Of a stretch of 64,000 nucleotides of DNA, positions 35,201 through 45,395 are shown in pieces. Origin of the DNA: Spirometra erinaceieuropaei (taxonomy: Eukaryota > Platyhelminthes > Cestoda > Diphyllobothriidea > Diphyllobothriidae); assembly GCA_902702965.1 (NCBI GenBank), contig CACRXP010000435.1:139497-203496 (forward strand). Direction: 5' to 3'. The stretch's first letter is position 1. Each line of letters opens with the position of its first letter. The notes beneath the pieces are model-generated. The model was not told the DNA's origin. It ran no database searches and was given only the letters and a program-made list of their open reading frames with translations. A program made the translations under genes and the position numbers.

Positions 35201-38200
35201 TAAGTAAATATATGCTGCGCTGGAGTATGTTATTTAAAGATAGAGATCCCTCCGAGACGGTAGCAACGAAACTCCACGAAATGCCATGCAATAATTAGCG
35301 AATTTTCCTTACAGCAGGCTTCCCTCTAAAAGGTGCTCTCATGAATGAATGAAAGCACACGTGCTCTGGAAAATTTCTTTTGTTGAATTCGGCCCCACAG
35401 GTGTTAGGCATGAAATGTTGTCTTTTCCTAAGCGAACTGAAGTGTTTTACTCGGTAGACCACAGGATCAGCAGAAATGTTGGGCTCCTCATTTATCATGG
35501 AGAATTCGCTGCGATTTGAGGTAAAACAAATTCGCAAATTTACTCAATTTTCAGTGGGGGTAAGTTTCGTTGCTGTCAACTCCGTTTTGGACAGCCAATC
35601 CGGCAAGATCCTATTTCGTAGCACATCTGTTAGGTGTTAGTGGCTGTGGTTGAGAGTAAGGGGTTACCCTGAGGCTTGTCTACTATAGGTATGGCAACGA
35701 AATAAGATCCGAACGCCAATTCTCCCTATACAGCTGGAAAGATTTACAGAAGACTAACACTCTTGCTGCTGGCTCGTATGCGATTAGAGGTAAAGGATTA
35801 TTGCATATTTTCTCTTTCTCAACTTTACAAGAAGACTTTGGGTAGTTTTCAATTTAAATTTCTCGGCATTACAAGAGGGCTTGCAGTAGTTGAATTCATT
35901 AAATGGTAACAAATCAGTTTCGTGCCTCTTGCCCAGGAGATTTGCACGAATTCAAGCGTTATCTGAGTGGGCTAGGAGTAAGCAGGACCTTTGTCTAGCA
36001 CACTACCGTAACTCCTGAAATGAGCAGCAGTCAGCGGACTGCTGTAACTCACTAAACGTCCGCGTTACCCCAGCCAGTGTTTTAAAATAGGAAATGTCTA
36101 CTGTTTTTTACGGGGAGGGGCAAAACTGATGCAAATCGTCATTTCAAAGTGGATTAATGGGATGATGATAAACGACAGACTGCAGAAGTGTTTGCTCGAA
36201 TATGCGGATGCGTTCTAAGACATTTATAAGCTTAGAAAATTGAAGAATATTATGACGCAATCTTTCATGGGACAGCAGGACACGATATGAAGACATAGCG
36301 TGTGCACATAACAATGAGTTGCCTTTCTGTCATTACAGTCCACGACTTTTACCACGTTTTTATTTAGGCTCAATTTTGTCTTTTGAAAATCTGTTTGCAG
36401 TCTTTACTTTGACGGTTCCATCCTTGCGAGAAAGCTCAATGAATTATTTAATTATAGTAGAAGTGCGTGGTATTTTGTGATGCGTATTTGATAAAACAGT
36501 TGGCATGGAGAACCAGGACTGTGCGTGAGGAAGTGATCGCTCCCGCCCTTTAGTGTTTTATTTTGCGAACGTTTACATTCACCAGACTTGCAACCGCCAT
36601 CACTGTATTATTTTTAGACTTTGTATGACGGAACAGTATTTTTTAAAACCAGGTCATTTGCCGGAATAATGTTCATCTAAATTTTATCAGAATTGAACAG
36701 AAAGTCTGATCATTCAAACAAAGACGTGGAGTTCGAGAGAGGGGGGATTCTCAATGGTTTAAGTAGAACGGGTTTTTCAAGTACCGTTGCCTTTCTTTTC
36801 CGCACAGTGGGACTTATATAAATACTATGGAAGGGCTGCAAATCTCATTGTATAATGCAGAGCTTTCAAAATCGAATGCTGAAACGGGGCTGTTAGCTTG
36901 GATGTTTATTTATAAAATCACAGAAACAAAAAGAGAAAAATGCGCAATTGGCAAATATGTCCACAGTGAGATAGTACTCTGTACCATTTAGTTGACATCT
37001 TCTATTCATCTCATGCTTAAGATATTCTAAAAGTCGAGGTTTAATGACACGCCAGGCAGGATACGAGCCCACGTTAAAGAGGGGAAAGGCAGGTAAAGGC
37101 CTCTTAATTGGAGCACCTGACTCCCACATGAGACGACCGTAAACAGGGCGGTAACATTAGTCGGTGATGTGTCTGGTGGAGGAGTCTAGACAGCAGCAGC
37201 AACATCTAGATCTGACGGTAAAACGGTAAAATCCGTCCACAATATCTTGTTTACTTCACTTAGACTGGACCTGGCTGATTCAGTCAAATTCTGTCGGCTT
37301 GATTGTTCTGAAAATGGCGCCTGTCTTTACGGAAAGTTTGGCAGCAAGGGAGTTTGACGTAGTGCCTGTCTAGTTTCTTTAAAAAGCCTGAAAACGTTAT
37401 AAACAGCCTTCCTAGCGTAAATCAACTGTCCGCTAATTCGAAAAGAGGAGGGAAAACAGCCCGCTTTTTCCAAGGCCCAGCAAAGGTTACTGCGCATATA
37501 TATTTTCCTTACAATTCATTTGGGACCTTTAGCAAAAAGCATGACGATAGTTTCTTAATTGTCTAAAAACGTGCGTTTAGAATACAGACTCAGGTAAATG
37601 AAGTAGTGATCTGGTCGAGGTTTCAAAATTTCCATCATTCAGAATTTTCTTACGCAGTAGTTCCGGGCATGTGTGGTTAAAATTTGTCCACCCCAATGCA
37701 GAAAAGCACAGGCTTTGTAGACCAGCCAAATTTCAGGCATATTTTGGTCTTTTATGGTTGGCGAAAATTCCGGGGTTCGATTTCCCTGGAATTTAATGAG
37801 GTGCCAAAACCAGGAATTCAGGCTTCTTTAGAAGTAGGTGTTACCGCTTTTGCTTTAGGTGTGTTAAGCGTCATACTAATTCACTAAGTGCAAGCAGATT
37901 TTTCTTCCTTTATTTCTACTGATTTTCAATTTTATGTTCAATAACGTTTCACCGAAGTAGGTGACTATGTTCGAGAATTGACTCTGTTGAAAAGCCTGAG
38001 GCGTTTTGAGTCAATATTGTTGTGGTTTTATAGATCCGGACTTTGAATACATTTTATCTTCTTAGTCAATAAGAAAAAAGTCTTTGAATTTGTTTGCATT
38101 CATGTTATGTTAGTGAAAACCCCTGGACGGAGGAGAATGACCAAAATTAATTAACTCCTATTGTTCGAAAAACGCAAAAACAAACAAAATCTACACCTGA

Positions 38201-39489
38201 GAATTCCATTAAGGTCAATTTCTCAAAGTAAACAATTTTTCGCAAACAGCTCTTTGCCATATTGTTTTCGAGCGACTGCGAACGTTAGAAGTCTGCAAAA
38301 TAACAACTCACAACTAAGAACATTGATACGTAGAAACCGGCGAATCGGAAAGGAATTTTCCAAGGCACCATAGGCACCTCGGTAAAGACCATCAACATTA
38401 ACTGACATTTCACTTCCCATAAGTACTAACAGGTCGCATGAGGGTGTTTACCAGCAGAGTGGCATTCAGTTGAGATCTCACAACAGAATGGCTTAACTTA
38501 TTCCAGAAGTAATCGCTGCCTGAATGCCTTTCAACAAGCGCTAACAGTTTCTTTTCAGTTTTATTAAATTACCTTCACTTAGAACTCCACTGTGATGGAC
38601 CGTTTAGTTATAATCAAAAACATCGCATCCTTTTGTACATGTAACTTTACGTAGATCAGCGTCTTTGGATTATCACATCTACCCGATAATCGGTAGTAAT
38701 GGTGGTCGACGTGAGTCGATTTCCAGTGCACCTTTCCTTTTCAAATACTTTAGTGCTTACATAGGTGCTCTTGGTGAGCGATTACTCGGCCTTCGCCGAA
38801 TACGCCACGCCTTATACATTGATTTCTGAGCCTCAAAGCAACACACGTGTGCGTCCTCTGCTACTTTATCCTTTCCAGATGCCTATTCTGCACGAAAAGA
38901 CCCGTCATTTCTTCAGTCCTAATTTTCTGCAACTTTAAGGTTCGGAATTGAATTTCGCAGGTGATTTGGATGTCATCAGGATGTTCAACAAACATGTACC
39001 CAGGGCAGACGTTTTTCATGAAGACTACTGTCCTAATAAGTTAGTCGTACAGAGCAAACCCCAGAGTCAATCTGCATCGAGCTTCAAAACCTGTTATTCT
39101 CCAAAGGAGGAACATTATATAATGATTAACATACTTTGACCTCTTGAGACTGTCCCAGTTTTAGATGATTTTTCTTCACTTTACTGGGTGAGTCCAGGAT
39201 GGTCATCTGACCCTTGGGTTAACAATACCCGCGCCAATATTTTCATTAATGTTATTCTGCATACGACCTCAGTGGACTTTTTGAACAAGCGGGAAATAGG
39301 GTTAATGGCGTTGTTACTCATAATCCCTTTATATAATATTTAACAAAATGGATTTGACGCCATGACGTCAAGCTTTGCCCACTTTCATGAAAATGTCTTC
39401 CTGGAAATGGGTGTTGCCGTGAGTAGAAAGTGCTGTTAGTTATTTCATCATTCCAAGTTAGCGATAATACATACCATGAGTGAAGAAGA
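32246..39489. other. Long anonymous AT-rich region, no gene or named repeat
   Basis: This is about 7.2 kb without a recognisable gene, splice-bounded exon or repeat family. Open frames stay below about 101 codons (for example 34902-35207, plus) and have no recognised motifs. It could be intron or intergenic sequence. Confidence 0.4.
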
Positions 39490-39519
39490 AGAGTTAAGCA
39501 CCGGAGCACTTTGTTTATT

Positions 39520-39562
39520 GTCCTGAGCTTCCAGACTCGTACAGGAGTCCATCGTCAGAGGT
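39520..39562 (-). ncRNA. Hammerhead-like motif, variant
   Basis: The minus strand has CTGACGA (39552-39558), stem II GGACTC/GAGTC(T), then GAAGCTC and AGGACAATAAAC. GAAACGTC is replaced by the shorter GAAGCTC, with self-complementary AGCT in place of ACGT. It could be a diverged PLE subfamily or a degraded copy. Confidence 0.45.
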
Positions 39563-39650
39563 AGTAGCAGCAACAGAACAAGCGACACGTATGAGGCATG
39601 TAGGCCAATCATCGACCGACGGCGAAAGACTGGAGGTGACTGCGCAGGGT

Positions 39651-39879
39651 TTTGCTGAAATACTTGACTACTTGACCTTTGACAATCTTGTCACGTTTGT
39701 TCTACTGTAGCATTTGTTTTAACGTGAGGAATACTCCGCCGCTTGCATGCTTTCTGGTCAGGTAGTTGCACATTTTGAAAATTAACTTTATTCACTTACT
39801 GGCCTTCCATACCTCTCTCCGTTTATGAGGTTAGTAAGCCGTAGTTCGTTAGTTCGCGGGAACGACATAACTTACGTCA
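39651..39879 (+). repeat. 5' LTR
   Basis: It runs from TTTGCTGAAATACTTGAC to ACTTACGTCA. The first dinucleotide is TT where the 3' LTR has TG. It differs from the 3' LTR by about a dozen substitutions counted by eye and lacks an 18-base segment. Confidence 0.85.
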
Positions 39880-39880
39880 T

Positions 39881-39900
39881 TGGTGACTCCCGACGTTAGC
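39881..39900 (+). other. Primer-binding site
   Basis: TGGTGACTCCCGACGTTAGC begins one base after the 5' LTR. The TGGTGAC start is complementary to the CCA end of a tRNA, of the Trp type reported for CsRn1 elements. The tRNA identity is inferred. Confidence 0.7.
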
Positions 39901-40031
39901 GCAGACTTTAGTTCTTTCCTTCTGTAACATTTAATGACATTTAACGTCCTGTATTTATTTGCTAAATTTTAGTTCATTTACATTTCCCGCTAACCTTTTC
40001 ACGATATTGTGCTACCTATATTTTGCTTATT

Positions 40032-40835
40032 ATGTCTTCCTCAACTCAACAACCTGACGTTCCTGCCGAGTCTGTTTATGCCGCCCATTTCACTTTGCCT
40101 GATTACTGGCAACACGCCGCTGAACATTATTTTATTCGCATTGAGTCAGCCTTTTACTCCGCCAACATTACGAAGGAGTTGTCGAAATACTACAAACTTG
40201 TGGAGGTTCTCCCTGCCAATATTATCTCAAAAGTTCAACCCTTGTTAGTGAACCCCCCTGCAGACGCTCCCTATTCTGCTCTAAAGGCGGAAATCCTTCG
40301 TCTCAATGCTGTATCTGACCGACAACGCTACCACCAGTTGATCAAGGAGGAATCACTGGGCGACCGAAAGCCCTCAGAACTTCTCCGACGAATGCGTATT
40401 CTCTTAGGAGACATTCAGGTCGACGAGAAACTCGTTAAAGAGATGTTTCTAGAGCGGCTGCCTGCAGATGTCCAAACGATTTTGGCATCCGGCTCGCACG
40501 ACCTTACACTTTAACATCTTGCTGAAATGGCAGACCGAATGATAGAGGTTCAACGGTTCCAGCCACCTTCCGTTGCTCAGATTTCCACATCCTCTTCAAC
40601 GGTTAACGAGCAGTTACTGCAACAGATGTCGGCTATGGCGAATGAGATAGCCTCCCTAAAACTACAGCTTGCTCGCATTACCTGTAGTCGCTCACCCAGC
40701 CGTCATCGTTCACGTTCGCGACCTCGCACAGCCAATTTGTGTTGGTATCACGCAAACTTTGCCGCCAAGGCTCGCAAATGTTCTTCCCCTTGTTCATTTA
40801 AACCAAAACAGGGAAACCAGCCAGCCAGAGAATAG
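40032..40835 (+). pseudogene. gag: Gypsy gag (capsid and CHCC nucleocapsid)
   Basis: The ATG at 40032 opens a frame interrupted by TAA at 40512-40514, then open to 40835. The stop falls where the family keeps a glutamine-like position (CAA to TAA is inferred). The capsid region includes RYHQLIKEESLGDRKPSELL and MFLERLPADVQTIL. After an Arg/Ser-rich stretch, the nucleocapsid motif is C-WY-H-x9-C-x3-C (CWYHANF ... RKCSSPC), the CHCC form typical of CsRn1-type elements. Gag packages the element RNA. pol follows in the -1 frame. Confidence 0.9.
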
Positions 40836-42202
40836 ACGCGACCGTTTTCTCTGGCTCTCCCAGCTCTGGTCGCACCTTTTATGTCTGCGACAATGTGACT
40901 CGCAGGCGTTTCCTGGTGGACACCGGAGCCCAGATCAGCGTGGTTCCCCCCACTCCAGTTGACCGCCGCTGTCCCAGCCCTGGTCTACATCCCCAAGCTG
41001 CAAACTGTTCCCCCATTTCCACTTTTGGTAGTCGTTCCCTAACGCTAAACATTGGTTTACGTCGATCATTCTCCTGGATATTTGTGATTGCCGATGTGCC
41101 TCATGCGATCCTTGGTTCCGACTTCCTAACCGAGTTTGATCTCCTTGTTGACTGTCGGCGTTCCTGTCTCCTCGACCGCACAACTGGTCTTTCTGTCCGC
41201 GGTCTTACACCCTTTAATGACTCCTGCAATTTATCTGTTCTGGATACAGGTATTGCTTGCCCATACCGAGACCTGCTCCTCCAACACCCCAACATAATCA
41301 AACCCCAGTTTCGCAGTAGTGAGATCCAGCATGACGTTGTCCACCACATTCGCACCTCTGGCCCCCTAGTATTCGCACGGCCTAGACGACTGGCTCCGTC
41401 CCGTCTGCAAGCGGCGAAGGCCGAATTTGAGCACATGCTGCAACTGGGCATAATTCGGCCGTCCGAGAGTCCATGGGCGTCCCCTCTGCATATGGTGCCC
41501 AAGGCGACATCAGACGACTGGCGGCCCTGTAGTGACTATCGCGCCCTCAACGATGCGACCATCCCGGATCGTTATCCCGTCCCTCATCTTCAAGATTTTG
41601 CTGGAGCTCTTTTCGGCAAATCGGTTTTCTCGAAGATTGACCTTGTTCGGGCCTTCCGTCAGATTCCTGTCGCTCCTGAGGATGTTCCCAAAACTGCCGT
41701 CACCACACCATTCGGCCTGTTCGAATTTATTCGCATGCCATTTGGTCTTCGCAATGCTGCCCAAACGTTTCAGAGGTTCATTGACCGAGTCCTACGTGGT
41801 CTCCCGTTTGTGTACGCCTACATCGATGACCTCTTGGTGGCCAGTCGAAATGCTGAGGAACACAAAGAGCATCTTGCCTTAGTGTTTGACCGCCTCGATC
41901 AGTTTGGCGTGGTCATTAACCCTTCGAAGTGTGTTCTGGGTGTGCCGTCCCTTGATTTTCTTGGTCACCATGTCGATGCACAAGGTTTGCGTCCCCTCTC
42001 TTCCAAGGTTGAGGCCATTCGTGACTTTCCTCCACCAACCTCCAAGCGTCAGTTGCAACGTTTCCTTGGCATGGTAAACTTTTATCGCCGGTTCCTACCG
42101 AACTGTGCCGACCTTATGCTGCCACTCACCAACTTGCTCTCTGGTCCCAAGGGTCCCCTTGAGTTACGTGGCCACGCGCTGACTGCTTTTGAGAGAATAT
42201 AG
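40814..42202 (+). pseudogene. pol: Gypsy pol: protease and reverse transcriptase
   Basis: The frame is -1 relative to gag, overlapping its end. Counting from the GTG at 40895: protease active site DTGAQ at residues 9-13 with its flap partner ILGSDF near 72-77; reverse transcriptase with motif [11 protein letters not shown] (Asp near 249), [14 protein letters not shown] at 281-294, YIDD at 309-312, FLGH at 355-358 and FYRRFLP at 396-402. These residues are intact. A TAG at 42200-42202 ends the frame just before RNase H, which continues in the same frame, so it is a nonsense mutation and not a natural end. Confidence 0.92.
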
Positions 42203-43036
42203 ACCTCCCTTGCTGATGCTACCTTGTTCACTCATCTTGCTCCAGAAGCCCCATTGTCCCTGATGGTTGATGCTTCGACCGTTGCCGTAGGAGCAGTTCT
42301 CCAACAGCATATAAACGACTCGACACGACCGTTGACATTCTTCTCCAAGAAGCTTTCAGCTGCCGAGACGAGATATAGCACGTTTGGCCGTGAACTTTTT
42401 GCCATTTACCTAGCCGTAAAACATTTCCGACACTTCCTTGAGGGTCGTGACTTCACAATTTTCACAGACCACAAACCACTTACATTTGCCATCCGATCCC
42501 ATTCTGACAAATATAACCCGAGAGAGATTTCTCATTTGGATTACATCTCGCAATTCACCACCGAAATCCGCCACATTGATGGCTCGAAGAATGCGGTGGC
42601 CGACATGCTGTCCAGACCTTCCCTCCCGGCGTTTCACCTCTCACACGGGATTGATCTTGATGCTATGGCGGCTGAACAACGACATGTTGGATGCCCTGGC
42701 GACGAGTCTGTTGACAGTCTTCAATTAGTTGACGTCCCATTGACCACCGGCACTGGCACAATCCTTTGTGACGTATCGACTCCTTTTCATCGCCCTTATG
42801 TGCCTGCCTCGATGCGTCGAGCTGTTTTTCAAACTCTCCACGGACTCTCCCATCCTGGGATTCGAGCCTCACAGAAGCTCCTCGCGGAAAGGTTCGTATG
42901 GCCTGGGTTGAACAAGGATGTGAAAGCTTGGACACGATCGTGCCTTAGCTGTCAACGTAACAAGGTTCAACGCCACAACAAGTCTCCATCGGGCACGTTC
43001 CCAGCCCCGATGCACGGTTCAACCATGCGCATTTAG
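42203..43036 (+). pseudogene. pol: Gypsy pol: RNase H and integrase zinc-binding domain
   Basis: Same frame as the reverse transcriptase. RNase H catalytic residues are visible as DAST, RELFA, TDHKPL and VADMLSR. The integrase HHCC domain follows (LHGLSHPGI then CLSCQRNK). The frame ends at TAG 43034-43036 because one base is missing near 43010. The correct frame continues as NHAHLGVVGSLPPSNG, where the first catalytic Asp of the integrase (usual LDVVGP-type motif) is Gly. Confidence 0.9.
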
Positions 43037-43063
43037 GTGTCGTAGGTTCTTTACCTCCATCCA

Positions 43064-43612
43064 ATGGCTATACTCACCTTCTCACCCGCCGGAAGGCCGG
43101 AAGCCATTCCTTTACCGAATGTGCAAGCTGAGACCATTGTGAAAGCCTTCGTCAGTCGTTGGGTCGCCATATTCGGTGCGCCATCCATGATTACGACTGA
43201 TCGAGGCGCGCAGTTTGAGTCCCCACTTTTCCAAACTCTCCTCAACTTCCTTGGCTGCACACGTATTCGGACGACGGCCTACCACCCAGCTGCCAACGGC
43301 ATGGTTGAGCGTTTCCACCGCCAGCTAAAAACTGCACTGCGTGCCGCAGAAGATCCCGAAAACTGGTCAGACTATGTACCCGTTGCACTTCTTGGCATTC
43401 GTGCGGCACTGAACTCAGACTCGGACTGCAGCGCATCCGAATTGGTTTTCGGCACTACCCTCCGACTCCCTGGTGAGATGGTCACCCCAACCTCTCGTGG
43501 TGCCGAAGAGACCCCCGAAAATTTTGTGCATCGTCTGCGGCAATTCATGCGCTCGCTTTCCCGGTTCCACCTCGAGCTCCATCGACCGAGCCTTATGTTG
43601 AAAAAGGCTTAG
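43064..43612 (+). pseudogene. pol: Gypsy pol: integrase core
   Basis: The second catalytic Asp lies in ITTDRGAQFE and the Glu, 35 residues later, in GMVERFHRQLK (D-35-E spacing). Just upstream, about 14 bases are missing compared with the expected motif before RPEAIPLP, restoring the earlier frame. The frame ends at a TAG (43610-43612) caused by another shift near 43590. The enzyme would insert the cDNA; this copy cannot. Confidence 0.9.
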
Positions 43613-44046
43613 CCAACTGCACCCATGTGTTCGTTCGGTGTGATCGTGTGCGGAAGCCGTTAGAATCACCATACGAAGGACCGTTCCGTGTGCTTGCACG
43701 TAACAGCGAGACCTTTCGGATCCTGCGAGGTGACAAAGAGGACGTAGTCAGCATCAACCGGGTCAAGGCTGCTGTTGCAGAGGAGCTCCCGGACGTGTCT
43801 CAAGGACAAGCATGTGCTGACCCCATACCTCCTCCCACTCCTTTTCCCCTATCCCCACCTGTCCCTCCGTCCCGTATACTTCCTCTTCCTTCTTGTTCGC
43901 AGCATCAAACTGCAACCTCTTCCTCCACCCTTAACTTGTCCACTACAACACCTACTCAGCTGCCTCCAACAGTGCCTCCCGCATATATCACCCGCAGTGG
44001 ACGTCACGTTCACTTTCCCGATCGTCTAGTTACTCATTTCTCCTAG
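43597..44046 (+). pseudogene. pol: Gypsy pol: integrase C-terminal region
   Basis: In the next frame, VEKGLANCTHVFVRCDRV leads into ESPYEGPFRVLARN, the C-terminal barrel typical of Gypsy integrases. A Pro-rich linker and the closing TRSGRHVHFPDRLVTHFS follow, with stop at 44044-44046. There is no chromodomain and no env-like frame after it. Confidence 0.88.
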
Positions 44047-44090
44047 ACCTTTGTATGTCCACCGGCGTCGTTCACGCCGCCCTCCGGTCT

Positions 44091-44105
44091 CGGGGGGGGG
44101 GGTAC
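44091..44105 (+). other. Polypurine tract
   Basis: C followed by eleven G residues and TAC immediately upstream of the 3' LTR; the second-strand primer site. Confidence 0.8.
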
Positions 44106-44352
44106 TGTGCTGAAGTACTTGACTACTTGACCTTTGACAATCTTGTCACGTTTGTTTTACTGTAGCATTTGTTTTAACGTGACGAAGACTCCGCCGCTTG
44201 TAAGCTTCGCGCCGCTTGCATGCTCTCTGGTCAGGTCGTTGCTTATTTTGAATATTAACTTTATTCACTTACTGGCCTTCCTTACCTCTCTCCGTTTATG
44301 AGGTTAGTAAGCCGTAGTTCTTTAGATCGCGGGAACGACATAACTTACGTCA
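44106..44352 (+). repeat. 3' LTR
   Basis: It begins TGTGCTGAAG and ends TTACGTCA (TG...CA). It holds an 18-base extra segment (TAAGCTTCGCGCCGCTTG) that partly duplicates its neighbour CGCCGCTTG. Confidence 0.88.
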
Positions 44353-44912
44353 GGGCTCTGTACGCTAACACCAGATCGCTAAATCGATTGACCGAGTTCT
44401 TCTTCTTCTTCTTCATTTATGCATACATCTGGAACTCGAAATTTCGCCTTCATATATACCATTTATGGCCCTGACAAGAATTCGAAGGAGTATAGCTACT
44501 TCTGACGATTAGATTGCTTATATTAATAGGAACCCTCTATCAGTCGCTATACGCTTTAACAAAGGAGTTCTAAAAAGCTGTGAGCGATTTTCGAATGGTG
44601 AAATTAAATTGAAAAAATTGCCAGGCTGGCCTACGCTTCTTCTTTGTGTGGGCAAGTTGACGACAGAAGCAAACGACCTACGATGGTCAAAAAATCACTT
44701 AGGATGACCGTCATACAGGCAGTCTTAAAAATTCCTTTTTTCCTATGTTTTTTTTCATATACGGGCATTCGGTAGGGTCGGAACGTAAACAAACTGTCTC
44801 ACTCTCAGGATTCCCAACTATTCACTTCTGAAGTTCAGGACTGGAATTATCAGAAACACGCCTACTCAGTAGGTAATTGGTAACCTATAAGAGATGAAGG
44901 ATATTATGGTGG
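44353..44912. other. No gene seen
   Basis: This is anonymous sequence with a short CTT run near 44402. Confidence 0.3.
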
Positions 44913-45395
44913 ATGGGCGCTCACCGGTCGTTCTTACGGAACTCACTCGTTCTGTTGTGCCTTACGGGTTCTCTCTCGAGCCCAAACAGCAGCCGCACAG
45001 CGGCGCACGATGTAGGCAGAATGATATTACCGACAAAGACAAGGGAGACTGGAACGGCCATTTCTGGCTTACCAGTCGTCGTCAGCCAGTCACATCCAAC
45101 CCCGAAGGGTGAAACACCCGAGGCTTGAACTCCGTAAGGCACAACGGAACGAACGAGTTCCATAAGAGCGATCAGTGCGCGCCCCCCAAAATTTCATATT
45201 CCCAGCCGAAACCGACAGGGCAACGGGCCCGTGACCCAGTGGTTAGAGGCGTTGGACTTCTTACTAACAGGTTGCGAGTTCTGGCCTCGGCTGTTCCACA
45301 CTTTGGGGTTGAGTACGATTGGTTGACGATGGTTAATAAGCCAGAAATGGCCATTCCAGTCTCCCTTGTCTTTGCCGGTTATACAATTCTGCCTA
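44913..45395. repeat. SINE family 2, inverted composite
   Basis: A minus-strand body (44913 to about 45133) turns directly into a plus-strand terminal piece (CCGTAAGGCACAACGGAACG, 45134-45180). A plus-strand head and body follow (45210-45395, A box GACCCAGTGGTTAGAGGCG). Confidence 0.75.

Larger units (their letters stand above)
39651..44352 (+). mobile_element. Ty3/Gypsy LTR retrotransposon, CsRn1-like, near full length
   Basis: About 4.7 kb with two LTRs, primer-binding site, gag, pol in the order protease, reverse transcriptase, RNase H, integrase, and a polypurine tract. The CHCC Gag knuckle and Trp-type primer site place it near CsRn1, known from trematodes. Flanks AGGGT (39646-39650) and AGGGC (44352-44356, if the last LTR base is shared) may be a mutated target duplication. 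Frames carry at least two premature stops, two frameshifts, a small deletion in the integrase and a lost catalytic Asp, so it cannot move on its own. Confidence 0.92.

Noticed and set aside
41101..41502. Minus-strand open frames across the Gypsy pol region
   Set aside because: They are antisense shadows of the protease and reverse-transcriptase frame.
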